Shown here in pieces: positions 7,049-7,608 of a stretch of DNA of 7,608 bases. The stretch is from NCBI GenBank assembly GCA_022600655.1, contig JAHZJZ010000230.1:1-7608 (forward strand), written 5' to 3'. The notes beneath the pieces were generated by a model. That model did no database searches. It was not told the DNA's origin and saw only the letters and a program-made list of their open reading frames with translations. A program made the translations under genes and the position numbers. Origin of the DNA: Campylobacterota bacterium (GTDB lineage: Bacteria > Campylobacterota > Campylobacteria > Campylobacterales > Sulfurovaceae). Numbering within the stretch: position 1 is the first letter of the stretch; every line of letters starts with the position of its first letter.

Positions 7049-7062
7049 GCTGTTACTACAGC
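7049..7062. other. Small perfect hairpin in the obg leader
   Basis: GCTGT-TACT-ACAGC forms a 5-bp stem with a 4-nt loop, one base upstream of the obg ribosome site on the minus strand. It is too short to be a terminator. It could tune obg translation or be chance. Confidence 0.3.
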
Positions 7063-7077
7063 TTAATTATTGATGGA

Positions 7078-7083
7078 AGTATA
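7078..7083 (-). promoter_or_regulatory. Possible -10 of obg-proB promoter
   Basis: The minus strand reads TATACT (5 of 6 to TATAAT), which would start transcription near 7071 with a leader of about 34 nt before obg. The -35 position (TCAACC) is poor. Support is mainly that obg has no same-strand gene upstream and so needs a promoter here. Confidence 0.4.
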
Positions 7084-7169
7084 GCTAAAAGTTGGTGTGG
7101 GGTTGATTTATCTCACGGTAATTCAAAATCTACACTTTAGACCTCACTCCACGACACTTATGGGGGAAA
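7084..7169. other. Intergenic stretch with no recognised feature
   Basis: Part of the 516-nt stretch without an intact gene (7038-7553). I see no ORF, tRNA or clear hairpin. It may include the left end of the decayed insertion sequence, but no terminal inverted repeat could be matched with the right side. Confidence 0.4.
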
Positions 7170-7392
7170 ATGCTAAACTTATAAAAAAGTGAGAAAAACA
7201 TAGAAGATATAGAAGAATTACAAAAGATATTTGAAACCTACTATCAATGGCATCCAGCCCGAATCCGATAGAATAAGAAATTCAAAAGGAAGCTGACAAA
7301 CCTATTCCCTTGAAAAAAAAGAACCTTACCCAATAAAAAGTCTTTTTAAATATGGCTTAGAGTTACTCAACTTTCGCACCAAATTCCAATAA
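7170..7392 (+). pseudogene. Remnant of an IS4-type transposase gene
   Basis: Three pieces in three different frames resemble the ends of an IS4-family DDE transposase. At 7170-7271 ATG reads MLNL, a stop, then IEELQKIFETYYQWHPARIR and a stop, typical of the N-terminus. At about 7286-7321 KEADKPIPLKKK matches the conserved (K)PIPIKKH segment near the C-terminus. At 7327-7392 KSLFKYGLELLNFRTKFQ and a stop match the terminal SxFRYGLDxL region. Intact relatives have well over 300 residues, so the core with the DDE residues is deleted and the rest frameshifted, with one shift at the A-run 7313-7320. No inverted ends or target duplication were found. The family assignment is from memory of the motifs. 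Confidence 0.6.
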
Positions 7393-7463
7393 AAATTACT
7401 ACACAGCAGTAGAATACAAAAGCTTAGATGTAATTGTTTAAACCCTCTTGACAGCAATTAAAA

Positions 7464-7517
7464 AAACCCCTATTTCAAGCAAAATAGTTCCATATAAACC
7501 CCTAAGTATAGGGGTTT
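7464..7517. repeat. Three copies of AAACCCCTA: direct pair plus inverted copy
   Basis: AAACCCCTA occurs at 7464-7472 and 7496-7504, and its exact reverse complement TAGGGGTTT at 7509-7517. The last two form a perfect 9-bp dyad with a 4-nt centre (AGTA). The two direct copies are 32 bp apart, close to three helical turns. The dyad ends just before the TGGTATAAT promoter element at 7518. This fits a repressor or activator site better than a terminator, because the run of T is short and the next gene starts 37 nt later. Confidence 0.6.
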
Positions 7518-7526
7518 TGGTATAAT
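7518..7526 (+). promoter_or_regulatory. Extended -10 promoter of the gene at 7554
   Basis: TGGTATAAT is a perfect extended -10 (TGnTATAAT). Transcription would begin near 7533, giving a leader of about 20 nt that contains AAAGGAG. The position where a -35 would lie is occupied by the AAACCCCTA dyad, so binding there would compete with RNA polymerase. Confidence 0.65.
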
Positions 7527-7553
7527 ATCAATACCATTTAAAGGAGTACTGTT

Positions 7554-7608
7554 TTGCAAATAGAGTCTCAAATACTCAACATCATTAATGATAAATTAAA
7601 AAATCCTA
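7554..7608 (+). CDS. Start of an unidentified gene (cut by window edge)
   Basis: TTG at 7554 opens a frame that stays open to the window end: MQIESQILNIINDKLKNP, 18 residues, amphipathic and probably helical. AAAGGAG at 7540-7546 sits 7 nt upstream and an extended -10 lies above it, so this is very likely a real start. The fragment is too short to assign a function. It is divergent from obg, replacing the rplU-rpmA genes expected there. Confidence 0.6.
   Translation, partial: MQIESQILNIINDKLKNP

Noticed and set aside
7097..7152. Imperfect dyad GTGGGGT / ACTCCAC as an IS terminal repeat or RNA structure
   Set aside because: Only seven bases with one mismatch and a 42-nt loop; such matches are expected by chance.
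7448..7476. TTGACA at 7448-7453 with TATTTC 17 nt downstream as a promoter
   Set aside because: The -35 is perfect, but the -10 matches only 3 of 6 and the extended -10 at 7518 is much better placed for the gene at 7554.
7496..7518. Perfect dyad followed by T's as a rho-independent terminator
   Set aside because: Three of the four T's belong to the stem, no U-tract follows, and it sits against a strong -10 with no functional gene reading into it. An operator is more likely, though termination is not excluded.
1..7608. parS site near parAB
   Set aside because: I looked for TGTTTCACGTGAAACA-like palindromes and saw none on either strand.

Overview
The window looks like the chromosome of a low-GC member of the Campylobacterota (Epsilonproteobacteria), probably a Sulfurovum/Sulfurimonas-type organism. 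The main reason is gene order: obg-proB-fmt-birA-parA-parB on one strand is the order I recall from Campylobacter jejuni (rplU-rpmA-obg-proB-fmt-birA-parA-parB-atp genes). Compact forms of ProB (no PUA domain) and BirA (no DNA-binding domain), gene overlaps and TTG starts also fit. The genus is inference.

Layout. Minus strand, 1-3072: parB (3' end cut by the window edge), parA, birA and fmt, tightly packed with overlaps or a 3-nt gap, apparently one operon driven from an extended -10 promoter just upstream of fmt. Plus strand, 3292-5106: a lone gene for a Tat-exported protein with two tandem copies of a ~150-residue module and a C-terminal spherulin-4/GH135-like glycoside hydrolase domain. 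It faces the opposite way to its surroundings and sits between fmt and proB, which are adjacent in the ancestral order. Minus strand, 5149-7037: proB and obg, overlapping by one base. Region 7038-7553 has no intact gene. It holds the obg leader and promoter, a small badly decayed IS4-type transposase remnant (about 7170-7392), and a promoter/operator-like cluster with three copies of AAACCCCTA. A plus-strand gene starts with TTG at 7554 and leaves the window after 18 codons.

How the parts work together. The minus-strand genes are housekeeping: ribosome assembly (Obg), proline synthesis (ProB), initiator-tRNA formylation (Fmt), biotinylation (BirA) and chromosome segregation (ParA/ParB). The exported hydrolase is accessory and is the most novel item. 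Its active-site-like residues (D474-E475, E526) suggest cleavage of a galactosamine-type polysaccharide outside the cytoplasm, while its duplicated N-terminal modules carry dockerin/EF-hand-like NEDGNKNA motifs and have no function I can name. Both junctions of the housekeeping block (fmt/proB, and upstream of obg) appear rearranged relative to the ancestral order.
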